NCBI GenBank assembly: GCA_937926205.1
Contig: CALEYL010000053.1
Location: 124,001 to 188,000 of the forward strand
Direction: 5' to 3'
DNA length: 64,000 bases
Source of the DNA: an uncultured Saprospiraceae bacterium
GTDB taxonomy: Bacteria; Bacteroidota; Bacteroidia; Chitinophagales; Saprospiraceae
Positions within the stretch are counted from its first letter, which is position 1, and every line of letters begins with the position of its first letter. Below are positions 1 to 7,915 of the stretch, in pieces. The notes under the pieces were generated by a model. It searched no databases. It was not told the DNA's origin and saw only the letters and a program-made list of their open reading frames with translations. A program made the position numbers and the translations under genes.

Positions 1-2
1 CT

Positions 3-626
3 TTCAGTGCGTGGGGTATTCCGGAGGTAGATGTCGCTATGCTGGGCGAAAGCATTCAGGGGCCACATTTTATTTCCGGAAATATGGTTTTGAAAAGCGG
101 CACCTCTCAGGCAGCGGCCATCGTTTCAGGCATTGCAGCCCAACTGGCCTCCAATATGTCCGCCATACACCATGCTCCCCTAAAGTGCAGCATCTTGTCT
201 GGTGCTGAATACAGCAGTCATTTAGAGGATCTCATTTTGACAGAAGGGGTGGCAAATGCTCCGGAAGCGCTAACTTTTTTGTCGAATTCCTGCAACTTAC
301 CAGACGATCAGACCGCATTTTCAACCCTGGGAGCATTGGTAAATAATGAACTTAGCGCGGCTTCCTCCGAAAATCTTTCTGTATTTCCGAATCCCTTCAG
401 CAATGTTTTGTCGCTGTCTATGAATACAGCGCAAACCGGAATGATTGCATTTTCAGTTTATAATGTACAGGGGGAAGTTTTACATACAGAAAACAAAGTT
501 CTGGAGGCGCCGGGAACCATATCTTTTTCCTGGATTCCGGATCAGATACTCGCCCCCGGGTTGTATTTCACCCGGATTCAGTTAGCGGGGCAAACAATTA
601 CCCGGAAAGTCGTCAAAAACGACTAG
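3..626 (+). CDS. Secreted subtilisin-like (S8) protease, C-terminal part, with T9SS type A sorting domain
   Basis: The open frame enters from the left edge, so the start is missing. The visible part carries the catalytic-serine block of the S8 family, GTSQAAAIVSGIAA, about 35 residues in; the usual Pro after the Ser block is Ala here. The Asp and His of the triad must lie outside the window. After a short linker, the last ~80 residues (from NLSVFPNPFSNVLSLSM) have the form of the Por secretion / type IX type A sorting domain: a PNP motif, beta strands, GLYF and a basic end. The protein is therefore probably exported and anchored or released at the cell surface by T9SS. A strong hairpin follows the stop codon. 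The family call is firm; substrate unknown. Confidence 0.88.
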   Translation, partial: FSAWGIPEVDVAMLGESIQGPHFISGNMVLKSGTSQAAAIVSGIAAQLASNMSAIHHAPLKCSILSGAEYSSHLEDLILTEGVANAPEALTFLSNSCNLPDDQTAFSTLGALVNNELSAASSENLSVFPNPFSNVLSLSMNTAQTGMIAFSVYNVQGEVLHTENKVLEAPGTISFSWIPDQILAPGLYFTRIQLAGQTITRKVVKND

Positions 627-641
627 CATAGAACCACCAAC

Positions 642-711
642 TGAATGATGCCCGGTTGTGTTTTGCATTAAATAAGTCTGATTTAATCAAGACACAACCC
701 GGTATCATTCA
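642..711 (+). terminator. Long hairpin terminator after the subtilase
   Basis: Nearly perfect inverted repeat: TGAATGAT at the 5' end pairs with ATCATTCA at the 3' end, continuing inward through GGTTGTGT/ACACAACC to a short AAGTCTG loop. It is followed by CTTTTCT. It is placed directly behind the stop codon of the subtilase. Confidence 0.7.
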
Positions 712-827
712 ACTTTTCTACGCTGCTGTTTATGATCATCTCCTTATTAGATCGAAAATACGCGGGGCGCCTTCTGCCAGCCCGTAACGCAGTTTATTAA
801 CTGGGTATCGCTATATTTACCGGGCAA

Positions 828-835
828 TATTTTTG
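828..835 (+). promoter_or_regulatory. Bacteroidota -7 element (TATTTTTG) before the CHAT gene
   Basis: TATTTTTG fits TAnnTTTG and lies 20 bp before the chosen ATG at 855. No clear upstream TTG is seen at 19-21 bp, so this is a motif call only. Confidence 0.4.
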
Positions 836-854
836 CGGTAAAACAAAAACGGTA

Positions 855-3746
855 ATGAGGTTTACATTCCTTTCTTTGATGATCCTTTGGGCGATATCGG
901 GATTTTCTGCCAATATAGATACCCTGATCATCAGGTCTGTTGCGCAGGCGGATTCCCTGCGTGGTATTGGCCAGGCCCCAAAAGCCCTGAGCTTGCTGCT
1001 TGGGATTCGGCAGGAGCGGGATTTCAAAAATGCCTCCTGTAGTTCCCGAAGCTTGCTGTATCACAAAGCAGGCGTGTGTTACTATATGCTGGATCAATAT
1101 AAAGAGGCGCTAAAATACTGGCGCGATACGACTTTGCAGATCCGCCTTGCCTGCCTGGGCGAAAATCATAAGGAAACCGCTAACTCCTACTACGCTGTGG
1201 CCATGGCCTGCCGATATCTCGGAGACATCAAAACGGAAGGGAAATATGTCCAAAAAGCCCTTAGAATTATGGAAGCGCTGCCTGAAAAAGACCGAAAAAC
1301 ACTGGCACAATACTACCTTCAGGCGGGTAACCTTTTCGCCAGTCTTGAAGACTACGGCCAGGCAATAAATTATTATGAACACTCAGAAAGACTGTATACC
1401 GGCCTGCCAGGCGCAACAAAAGATGAGTTATTGGAATACCTGGCCGAAATAAAAAAACAAAAGGGCCTCATCAAAGGTCGTCAGGGTATGGGAAAGGAGG
1501 CGATCCGCGATTTGTTTGCTGCTGTTGAAATGTATAATAAAACAGACGCAAATACACAGGGAGCTAACCTGGCCCAATGTTATCAAAACCTCTCCATTTG
1601 TTACGCAGAGATATCCGATTATACCAACGCTGAAAAATACGGGCTGATGGCGGTAAAAATCAACCGCACTTTAGCCAATGCAATAGAGACCAGCCACAAT
1701 TACGAATCGCTGGGCCGGATCAAAAAACGGCAGGGGCAATACGCTCAGGCCCTGAATTATTTCCAACAATCTCTCAATATCCGGCGCAATGCCCGCAACC
1801 AGAAGCTGATTGCCAATGCTTATGAAAACATCGCGGATGTTTATGTGGAGCAACGCGATTACTCCCGGGCGCTGGAAAATTATCAGTTGGCTGTATCATT
1901 TCTTGCTCCGGGCCAGAAAAAAAGAAACAACCTTCCGGCCATTATTACAGATCAAAGCATCGTTGACCGCCCTGGTTTGCTGCGTGTCATTGGCTTACAG
2001 GCAAATTGCTGGAACCTGAAATTTGCACAGGACAAAGATCGGGTCAGCCTGGAAAAAGCTTTTATGTTTTATCAGAGTTACGACACCCTGCACATTCAGG
2101 TACGCCAGCAGTTCCGGGAAACCGGTTCCAAATACTGGCTGATGCGAACAGCCATGCCCGTATATGAAGAAGCCATAGCAACTGCTTTGCAATTGTATCG
2201 GTTAAGCGGAAAAACGGTGTATCTGGATAACGCTTATTTGTTCAGCGCCAAAAGTAAAGCAGCTGTTTTACTGGAAGGGTTGCAGGATCTGGACGCGAAA
2301 CACAGCGCCATCCCTGTAAAAGTATGGGAAAAAGAGCAGGCTGTCCGGGAGGAGTATGCCCAACTCGAAAAACAGTATTTTGAAACGCTGCCATCAGGCA
2401 GTGAACGAGCCCTGGATTCGCTGCGGAGTAAACTTTTTGGCGCAAGGGAACAATACCATAAAAACACAGAAGAATTAGAGTCAAAATATCCGGACTATTA
2501 TCAGTTAAAATACGCGCTACCCTCGACAGAGTCTTTGGGGAATTTGAGAAAAAAACTCCCTTCTGACGCCATTATTCTGGAATATTTTATTGGGGAAAAG
2601 ATGATTTATATTTTCAAAATCTCCAAATCCGGCACTGAATGTTTCGAGGTATTCAAACCTGCGGATTTTGAAAAGACCTGCATTGATTTCAGAAAAATTT
2701 CAGATGGAACCGACGTATTCAGCGCCGAAAAATATGCCATTTCAGCAAATGCACTTTTTGAATCTTTGTTATCCAAGCCTCTGAAAAACCTCAATACAGA
2801 CATCAGGAGACTGATCATCATCCCCGACAACCGTTTGTTGCAATTGTCTTTCGACGTTTTGCCTTATCAACCCATCCGGCAGGCAGAAAACAACCTGCCT
2901 TATCTCATCAAAAAGTTTGCGATCAGCATTGCCTATTCCAATCAACTCATCTTTGGAAAAATGGCACGCCCGGGTTTCAGACGAAAAGTAGAAACTTATG
3001 GAGGTTTTGGCCTCGAATACGATGACTTTACGCTGGAAGGGTTTAAATCGCTGAATATTCCGGGAGACAGCACTTTGAAAAAACGCTCGGCAGGGCGGCT
3101 TCCAAACTCAGATGATGAAGTGGCTGACATTGCCGCTTTACTCAAAGGCGATGTCTGGATTAACCAACGCGCAACCAAAAGCGCATTTAAAATCAATGCT
3201 CCCAATTACCGCATACTGCACCTGGCCATGCATGGCATCATTGACGACGAAGAACCGCTTAACTCAGCCCTGATTTTTTCCAGAGAAAAAAACTCTGAAG
3301 ATTTTATCCTGAGGGCATCAGAGGTTTACGGACTAAACCTGCAGGCAGAGATGGCCGTATTGAGCGCGTGCAACACCGGCAGTGGCGAACTGACTCCGGA
3401 AGGGGTGAGAAGTCTGTCCAGGGCTTTTACTTACGCGGGATGCCCTAGCCTCATCGGAAGTTTGTGGTACGCTTACGACGCGCCTTCCCGCGAGATATTG
3501 GTTTCCTTCTACCAGTATCTGAAAGCCGGAAAAACCAAGGATGTTGCCCTGCAACTGGCTAAACTGGACTATCTAAAAAATGCTTCACCAACCTATACCC
3601 TTCCGGAGTACTGGTCCAATATGGCCGTTATCGGCGATCCGGGTGTGCTGAACCTGGAAGGGGGCCGCACAAACTGGCCGATGATCCTGATCGGACTGGC
3701 TTTGGGTGCTTTGCTGTTTTTTATGGTTTATAAAAAACGAACTTAG
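855..3746 (+). CDS. CHAT-domain protein with TPR repeats and C-terminal membrane anchor
   Basis: 963 residues. A hydrophobic N-terminus (about residues 1-18) looks like a signal peptide. Tandem tetratricopeptide repeats occupy roughly residues 60-360, followed by a helical region, and the C-terminal third is a CHAT (caspase HetF associated with TPRs) domain. The expected caspase-like dyad is present: His793 in LAMHGIIDDEEPL and Cys839 in LSACNTGSGEL. A single membrane helix and KKRT end close the protein, so the bulk is predicted to sit in the periplasm. CHAT proteins are clan CD peptidase relatives; some act in programmed proteolysis (e.g. with gasdermins or CRISPR). No partner of that kind is next to it here. 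TPRs suggest protein binding. Substrate unknown. Confidence 0.85.
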   Translation: MRFTFLSLMILWAISGFSANIDTLIIRSVAQADSLRGIGQAPKALSLLLGIRQERDFKNASCSSRSLLYHKAGVCYYMLDQYKEALKYWRDTTLQIRLACLGENHKETANSYYAVAMACRYLGDIKTEGKYVQKALRIMEALPEKDRKTLAQYYLQAGNLFASLEDYGQAINYYEHSERLYTGLPGATKDELLEYLAEIKKQKGLIKGRQGMGKEAIRDLFAAVEMYNKTDANTQGANLAQCYQNLSICYAEISDYTNAEKYGLMAVKINRTLANAIETSHNYESLGRIKKRQGQYAQALNYFQQSLNIRRNARNQKLIANAYENIADVYVEQRDYSRALENYQLAVSFLAPGQKKRNNLPAIITDQSIVDRPGLLRVIGLQANCWNLKFAQDKDRVSLEKAFMFYQSYDTLHIQVRQQFRETGSKYWLMRTAMPVYEEAIATALQLYRLSGKTVYLDNAYLFSAKSKAAVLLEGLQDLDAKHSAIPVKVWEKEQAVREEYAQLEKQYFETLPSGSERALDSLRSKLFGAREQYHKNTEELESKYPDYYQLKYALPSTESLGNLRKKLPSDAIILEYFIGEKMIYIFKISKSGTECFEVFKPADFEKTCIDFRKISDGTDVFSAEKYAISANALFESLLSKPLKNLNTDIRRLIIIPDNRLLQLSFDVLPYQPIRQAENNLPYLIKKFAISIAYSNQLIFGKMARPGFRRKVETYGGFGLEYDDFTLEGFKSLNIPGDSTLKKRSAGRLPNSDDEVADIAALLKGDVWINQRATKSAFKINAPNYRILHLAMHGIIDDEEPLNSALIFSREKNSEDFILRASEVYGLNLQAEMAVLSACNTGSGELTPEGVRSLSRAFTYAGCPSLIGSLWYAYDAPSREILVSFYQYLKAGKTKDVALQLAKLDYLKNASPTYTLPEYWSNMAVIGDPGVLNLEGGRTNWPMILIGLALGALLFFMVYKKRT

Positions 3747-3750
3747 TTCC

Positions 3751-3963
3751 TCAGGCTTTGGTGTCTGCCGGACAGGTATTCATGCCTACCAGTTTATACA
3801 AAGGACAAAAGCTTACGGCGCTGGTCAAAGCAAAAACAACAGCCAATACCAGTAATACCATGCCTAAAGTGCCTGTAACAGTGCCTGTGAAATAAAGAAC
3901 GGCTATAACAGCAGCGACGATGAGTCTGATCACACGGTCTGTACTTCCCATGTTCTTTTTCAT
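3751..3963 (-). CDS. Small DUF2892 (YgaP-type) membrane protein
   Basis: 70 residues, starting MKKNMGSTDRVIRLIVAAV, with two hydrophobic helices and a conserved short FCPLY segment followed by a small loop. This is the pattern of the DUF2892 inner-membrane family (the membrane part of YgaP). Its function is not established. It follows the 32-residue ORF by 13 nt on the same strand, so the two are probably one transcript under the Crp/Fnr-like box at 4110-4123. It converges on the CHAT gene with 4 nt between stops. Confidence 0.8.
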   Translation of the reverse strand: MKKNMGSTDRVIRLIVAAVIAVLYFTGTVTGTLGMVLLVLAVVFALTSAVSFCPLYKLVGMNTCPADTKA

Positions 3964-3976
3964 AAAAGATGTTTTT

Positions 3977-4075
3977 TTAGTTGGTTAAATACTGAATGAG
4001 AAAAACAATGCCCGCGACCATCGCCAGGCAAATAATACAAACAAGTAATAATTTTAATGCTTTGTTTTTCATCAT
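3977..4075 (-). CDS. 32-residue single-helix membrane peptide
   Basis: An ATG ORF of 33 codons encodes MMKNKALKLLLV, then a single hydrophobic helix of about 20 residues, ending QYLTN. It begins 4 nt from a TAACTTTG promoter element, so it would be translated leaderless or nearly so. The DUF2892 gene follows 13 nt later. I recognise no family. Support comes from the promoter placement, the membrane-helix composition and the operon-like spacing; a chance ORF remains possible. Confidence 0.5.
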   Translation of the reverse strand: MMKNKALKLLLVCIICLAMVAGIVFLIQYLTN

Positions 4076-4079
4076 TGTA

Positions 4080-4087
4080 CAAAGTTA
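4080..4087 (-). promoter_or_regulatory. -7 promoter element (TAACTTTG)
   Basis: On the minus strand TAACTTTG matches TAnnTTTG exactly and lies immediately upstream of the 32-codon ORF. No good TTG lies at 19-21 bp. Instead a dyad box is centred 33 bp upstream, which fits activator-dependent transcription. Confidence 0.6.
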
Positions 4088-4109
4088 ATGCATCCCGGGC
4101 GCCGGTTCA

Positions 4110-4123
4110 GTGATCCAAATCAC
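4110..4123 (-). promoter_or_regulatory. Crp/Fnr-type box GTGATccaaATCAC
   Basis: A perfect 5-bp dyad with 4-bp spacer, in the form TGAT-N4-ATCA bound by Fnr-like regulators. Its centre is 33 bp from the centre of the -7 element, about -41.5 from the expected start site, the class II activator position. A second box with identical geometry precedes the cytochrome c gene of the nos cluster. Confidence 0.6.
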
Positions 4124-4138
4124 AAAGGCGCAAAAGAG

Positions 4139-5239
4139 CTACCCGGCTATTGAGACACCAATCATTTTTCCAATTCCAAATGTAATGGCAGCAGCCGCAA
4201 GGCCAAAAATGACTTGCCGGAAGCCTGAATACCACACACTTTTCCCGGTAAACAAAGTAATGGAAGCGCCTATTAAAAACAGTCCGATTCCACTTAAGCC
4301 TGTACTGATAAGAACCGCCAGCATTCCTCCTGTGAAGAAAAATGGAATAACGGGAATGATCGCACCCACGCCAAACAAGAGGAAAGAAGTGATGGCAGCT
4401 TCCATCGCTGAGCCTTTTAAATCTTCGCTGTTGATGCCCAATTCCTCTTTGATCAATACTTCGTGTGCATGGTCTTTATTGGCAATAATGTCTTTTGCCA
4501 TTTTTTTGGCCTGTGCTTCAGGGATGCCTTTTGACAAATAAATCAGGGCCAATTCCTGTTCCTCTCCTTCCGGATTCGTTTCCAGTTCTTCCATTTCCAA
4601 TTGCATCTGGTTTTCATAGAGTTCCTGCGAACTTTTAACGGAGATCCACTCGCCCAAAGCCATAGACAAAGCGCCCGCCAGTAACCCCGCCAATCCTGCC
4701 AGCAAAACGCCTTCCTGACCACTGGACGCGCCTGCTATGCCCATCACCAAACTAAAATTGGATACCAGGCCGTCGTTTCCACCCAAAACGGCAGCCCGCA
4801 GAGCATTGCCGCCAACAGAGCGGTGCCGTTTTTCAAACCGGGCAAGATTCGAACCAGACATTCTGGAGTTGCCATTCAAAATGTTTTTCAGAATGGTGAC
4901 ATGCGCCGTATCAGAAATGGAAGCGGCAGTCTTGCTTTGACTTCTGGCCGATAAAATGGAAGAAGAGATGCTTTTTTCTGTATCCAGCAGCACGCCCAGA
5001 ATGTAGTCGTAGCCAAAGATCCGGCCGATTGTCTTCAGTATTTTTGCACGTTGAGAAGGCGGCGGCATCTTGCTCTGTTCAAGGTTGTTTTTCTTCATAA
5101 AAGCAAGAGCATGGCCCTGTTCAATGGCGCTCATTTGCCGAAAAACCTGCGCGACGTTTGGATCCTGTTCCTGATCGGCCAGTATTTGATAAAGGAAACT
5201 CGCGTCAACCTCGGTTTGGATGTTTTTTAGATTGGTCAT
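4139..5239 (-). CDS. Erythrin-VIT family iron transporter (rubrerythrin-like domain fused to CCC1/VIT1)
   Basis: 366 residues. The N-terminal ~130 residues form a ferritin-like domain with acidic and His ligands (E10, E24, E40-x-x-H43). The remainder matches the VIT1/CCC1 membrane transporter, beginning with the typical GGNDGLVSNFSLVMG in the first helix and ending in three closely spaced helices. Er-VIT/MbfA proteins export or sequester Fe2+ and protect against peroxide. This length and domain order are usual. It reads away from the MocR region, with a 416-nt gap in front. The 12-bp palindrome GGTCAATTGACC lies about 100 bp upstream. Confidence 0.88.
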   Translation of the reverse strand: MTNLKNIQTEVDASFLYQILADQEQDPNVAQVFRQMSAIEQGHALAFMKKNNLEQSKMPPPSQRAKILKTIGRIFGYDYILGVLLDTEKSISSSILSARSQSKTAASISDTAHVTILKNILNGNSRMSGSNLARFEKRHRSVGGNALRAAVLGGNDGLVSNFSLVMGIAGASSGQEGVLLAGLAGLLAGALSMALGEWISVKSSQELYENQMQLEMEELETNPEGEEQELALIYLSKGIPEAQAKKMAKDIIANKDHAHEVLIKEELGINSEDLKGSAMEAAITSFLLFGVGAIIPVIPFFFTGGMLAVLISTGLSGIGLFLIGASITLFTGKSVWYSGFRQVIFGLAAAAITFGIGKMIGVSIAG

Positions 5240-5655
5240 GTTGGTTGTTGTGCATTAATGTTAAAATTGATCACCTGCTTATTTCGTAGTATGGTCAAAG
5301 TGATATTTTTAAATAATCAAATACGAATGCCCGGGGTCAATTGACCTGCTTGTAATAATAAAGGTGGGTGTATTTAGGAAAATATTGCAGTTGGGAAGTA
5401 AGCCATTGAAAGCTTTTTATCTAAAAAGCAGCTACTGAAAAATGGCCGTTTTCTGCCTAACAAATATCAGCTTTTTTTGTCAGAAATCAAAGGTAAAACG
5501 GTTTTGAACAGGCGTGTCAATTTGCCCGTACCGGCAGATATTCATTGCCTGTCACACAGGTCGCCGATGCATTTGCAAAAAAAAAGAGATGCGTGGAGGC
5601 ATCTCTTTCAGATCGGGTGATTGTAGTTTCCCGGAGGCGGGTTTTGTTAGCTTTT
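5240..5655. other. Gene-free stretch upstream of the iron transporter
   Basis: No supportable gene. It holds a perfect 12-bp palindrome GGTCAATTGACC (5335-5346), a further GGTCAA half at 5293-5298, a small hairpin GCTTTTT-atct-AAAAAGC (5412-5429), and the terminator of the PPOX gene at its right end. Confidence 0.5.
5577..5608 (-). terminator. Intrinsic terminator of the PPOX-family gene
   Basis: The minus strand reads AAAGAGATGC, short loop, GCATCTCTTT, continuing into nine T residues. It lies about 50 nt beyond the stop codon at 5656. Confidence 0.8.
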
Positions 5656-6312
5656 TTATCCTTTTCCTCTTCGGTAATGGGTTAGGTAATCCGGCAGTGG
5701 CAATCCGGGTTTACCGGCTTCGTCTGTTTCCGGGGTTTGGGGAACCAGTTTCAACGGCAGCAAGCCAGCCCAAACATCCAGCCCCATGTCTTCCTCGTCG
5801 TCTGCCACGCCATGACTCCTGAATTTGACGGAAGCTTCTTCTATTTCAACTGCAATGAACATGGTTTTTTTCATTTCATTGGGACTGGGCTGACGGGCAT
5901 CGTCCCATCGGCCGGGGAGTATGTGCTCCGAAAAGCGCTCGGCGGCCATCCATCGTTCAGAGGCATCGGTCACTTCCCGGGTTTTGCCGAAAGCAACCAC
6001 CGAGCGGTAATTCATAGAATGGTGAAAAACCGAACGCGCCAGCACCAGGGCATCCACCATGGTCACCGTGATGCAAACCGGAATGCCTTTCGCCATCTGC
6101 ATAAAGAAATGGCTCCCAACTGATCCGTGCAGGTACAGGGTGTTTTCCACCCTGCAATACGCCGTAGGGATGATGAATGGCTGTCCCTCCATCGTAAAGG
6201 CAACATGGCAAACGAGGCCTTCATCTAAAATGGCGTCGCGCGACTCCGGATTGGGGTCGTATCGTTTGGGATAGTAACGGCTCCCCTGCGTCCGGGATGT
6301 TTTTGCTTTCAT
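5656..6312 (-). CDS. Pyridoxamine-5'-phosphate-oxidase-like flavin protein (NimA-type split barrel)
   Basis: 218 residues. The pattern DAILDEGLVCHVAF, followed by PFIIPTAY and LYLHGSVGSHFFM, then the SMNYRSVVAFGK strand, is typical of the FMN-binding split-barrel family that includes the nitroimidazole-resistance Nim proteins. Members reduce small molecules using FMN, but the natural substrate is mostly unknown. It is divergent from a MocR-type regulator 126 bp away, the usual arrangement for a MocR target, and has its own TACTTTTG promoter element and a strong terminator. Confidence 0.85.
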   Translation of the reverse strand: MKAKTSRTQGSRYYPKRYDPNPESRDAILDEGLVCHVAFTMEGQPFIIPTAYCRVENTLYLHGSVGSHFFMQMAKGIPVCITVTMVDALVLARSVFHHSMNYRSVVAFGKTREVTDASERWMAAERFSEHILPGRWDDARQPSPNEMKKTMFIAVEIEEASVKFRSHGVADDEEDMGLDVWAGLLPLKLVPQTPETDEAGKPGLPLPDYLTHYRRGKG

Positions 6313-6343
6313 GATGATGCTTTATCTGCCTTAAATAATACCA

Positions 6344-6351
6344 CAAAAGTA
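6344..6351 (-). promoter_or_regulatory. -7 promoter element (TACTTTTG) of the PPOX gene
   Basis: The minus strand reads TACTTTTG, an exact TAnnTTTG, 32 nt upstream of the ATG at 6312. Confidence 0.5.
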
Positions 6352-6377
6352 AGCACATTCCGGCCTGCCCGAAACAT

Positions 6378-6407
6378 CCGGTTTTTAAAAATCAAATAGT
6401 CCGGTTT
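6378..6407 (+). promoter_or_regulatory. Direct repeat, candidate MocR operator
   Basis: TCCGGTTT-type repeats at 6378-6384 and 6401-6407 (CCGGTTT each) are 23 bp apart, about two helical turns. They lie in the divergent promoter region between the PPOX gene and the MocR gene. MocR/PdxR regulators bind paired direct repeats, so this is a candidate site. Confidence 0.45.
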
Positions 6408-6438
6408 ATGATGTATTTTGCAGGCAAATATTGAACCC

Positions 6439-7902
6439 ATGCTTTCTTTCGCCAGTCTTATCGTTTTGGATAAATCGGACAAGACGCCGCTTTTTCTGCA
6501 AATTTCTACAACCATCAGCGACCACATCCGGCGCGGACTTATCCCCGCAGGCGCACAATTACCCGGCACCCGCACTCTTGCTGAAACCCTGAGCGTTCAC
6601 CGGAAAACCGTGGTTGCAGCCTATGAGGAATTGCTGGCCCAGGGCTGGATAGCAACCCGCGCTTCCAGCGGCACTTACGTCAGCGACAAACTGCCGGAGA
6701 TCAGACCTGTAGCCTTTCGGAAAAATCCATCTCCGGCAACCGGATCTATTCAAAAAGCCGGTTTTGCTTTTCACGACGACCCCCTGCTCCACTGGCCCGT
6801 CATCAAAGGAATCAATACGCTGGCGTTTAACGATGGTTTCCCGGATGTACGCCTGGCTCCCTGGGATGCGCTGGGCAGAGCATTTAAAACCGTTTTGAGA
6901 CAGGGTTACCGAAAGAACCTGCTTTTATACAGCGATCTTTTTGGAGAAAATTCGCTCCGGCAAACCATGGCTGACCACCTGCGGGAAACACGGGGGTTAC
7001 CGGTTACGGAGTCAAACCTGCTGATTACGCGGGGGAGTACGATGGGGCTTTATCTGGCCGCTAACCTGGTACTTCGCCGCAATGATGTGGTCATTGTCGG
7101 CGAAATTTCCTACAAATCAGCCAACCTTATTTTCCGGAAAACCGGGGCGCGGCTCGTGCAGGTCCCTGTAGATGAACGCGGACTTGATGTCGACGCCATT
7201 GCGGCAATTTGCGAACACGCTCCTGTTCGTATGGTCTATGTAACCCCGCACCACCACTACCCTACCACGGTTACGATGCCTGCAGAAAGGCGCCTGAGAC
7301 TGCTGCACCTTGCCCAGTTGCACAACTTTTGCATCCTTGAAGACGATTACGACTACGATTTTCACTACGATTGCAATCCCGTTTTGCCCCTGGCCGGAGC
7401 CGACGAAGGCGGGCATGTCGTCTATGTTGGTTCTCTTTGCAAAGCCATTTCTCCGGCCCTGCGCATCGGCTACGTCGCAGCCCCGGCAGACCTTATCGGA
7501 TGCATGGGCCAACTGAGGCGCATCATTGACCGTCAGGGTGACAACCTGATGGAAGCAGCAGTGGCGCTGTTATTCAAAGAAGGCGAAATTCGCCGCCACC
7601 TGAAAAAGGCTCAAAAAACCTACCACCAGCGGCGGGATCTGTTTTGTGCCATGTTAAAAACAGAATTGGGTCAGGTGGTTGATTTTTCCAAACCAACCGG
7701 TGGCATGGCTGTTTGGGCACAATTCGACAAGTCGGCCCCGCTGCCTGAGATATCCCGAAAAGCCCGTGAAAATGGTCTGTGGATGCCGGATGGATCGAGC
7801 TATGCCCCACACCTTAATGCAACCCGGCTCGGTTTTGCTTCGGTCAGTGAAGACGAAATGGTACAGGGCATGCGCATCCTGAAGCGCTCAGTCGGCCTTT
7901 GA
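6439..7902 (+). CDS. MocR-family transcription regulator (GntR HTH plus aminotransferase-like domain)
   Basis: 487 residues from the ATG at 6439; an upstream in-frame TTG at 6418 is less likely. The N-terminal winged helix (about residues 12-80) has the GntR pattern ending GWIATRASSGTYVSD. The rest is a class I aminotransferase fold with the PLP lysine K335 in GSLCKAISPALRIGYVAAP and the acidic EDDYDYDFHYD segment. MocR proteins sense PLP-linked amino compounds; several control vitamin B6 or amino-acid genes. The divergent flavin protein is the likely target. Converges on the next gene with 13 nt between stops. Confidence 0.9.
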   Translation: MLSFASLIVLDKSDKTPLFLQISTTISDHIRRGLIPAGAQLPGTRTLAETLSVHRKTVVAAYEELLAQGWIATRASSGTYVSDKLPEIRPVAFRKNPSPATGSIQKAGFAFHDDPLLHWPVIKGINTLAFNDGFPDVRLAPWDALGRAFKTVLRQGYRKNLLLYSDLFGENSLRQTMADHLRETRGLPVTESNLLITRGSTMGLYLAANLVLRRNDVVIVGEISYKSANLIFRKTGARLVQVPVDERGLDVDAIAAICEHAPVRMVYVTPHHHYPTTVTMPAERRLRLLHLAQLHNFCILEDDYDYDFHYDCNPVLPLAGADEGGHVVYVGSLCKAISPALRIGYVAAPADLIGCMGQLRRIIDRQGDNLMEAAVALLFKEGEIRRHLKKAQKTYHQRRDLFCAMLKTELGQVVDFSKPTGGMAVWAQFDKSAPLPEISRKARENGLWMPDGSSYAPHLNATRLGFASVSEDEMVQGMRILKRSVGL

Positions 7903-7915
7903 GCCCTGGCCGGCG

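Noticed and set aside
5514..5822. 102-codon frame MSICPYRQ...
   Set aside because: It runs through the terminator hairpin and into the antisense of the PPOX gene; composition is not protein-like.
6418..6438. TTG start for the MocR gene
   Set aside because: The ATG at 6439 starts the GntR domain at the normal position; the TTG adds seven residues without support.
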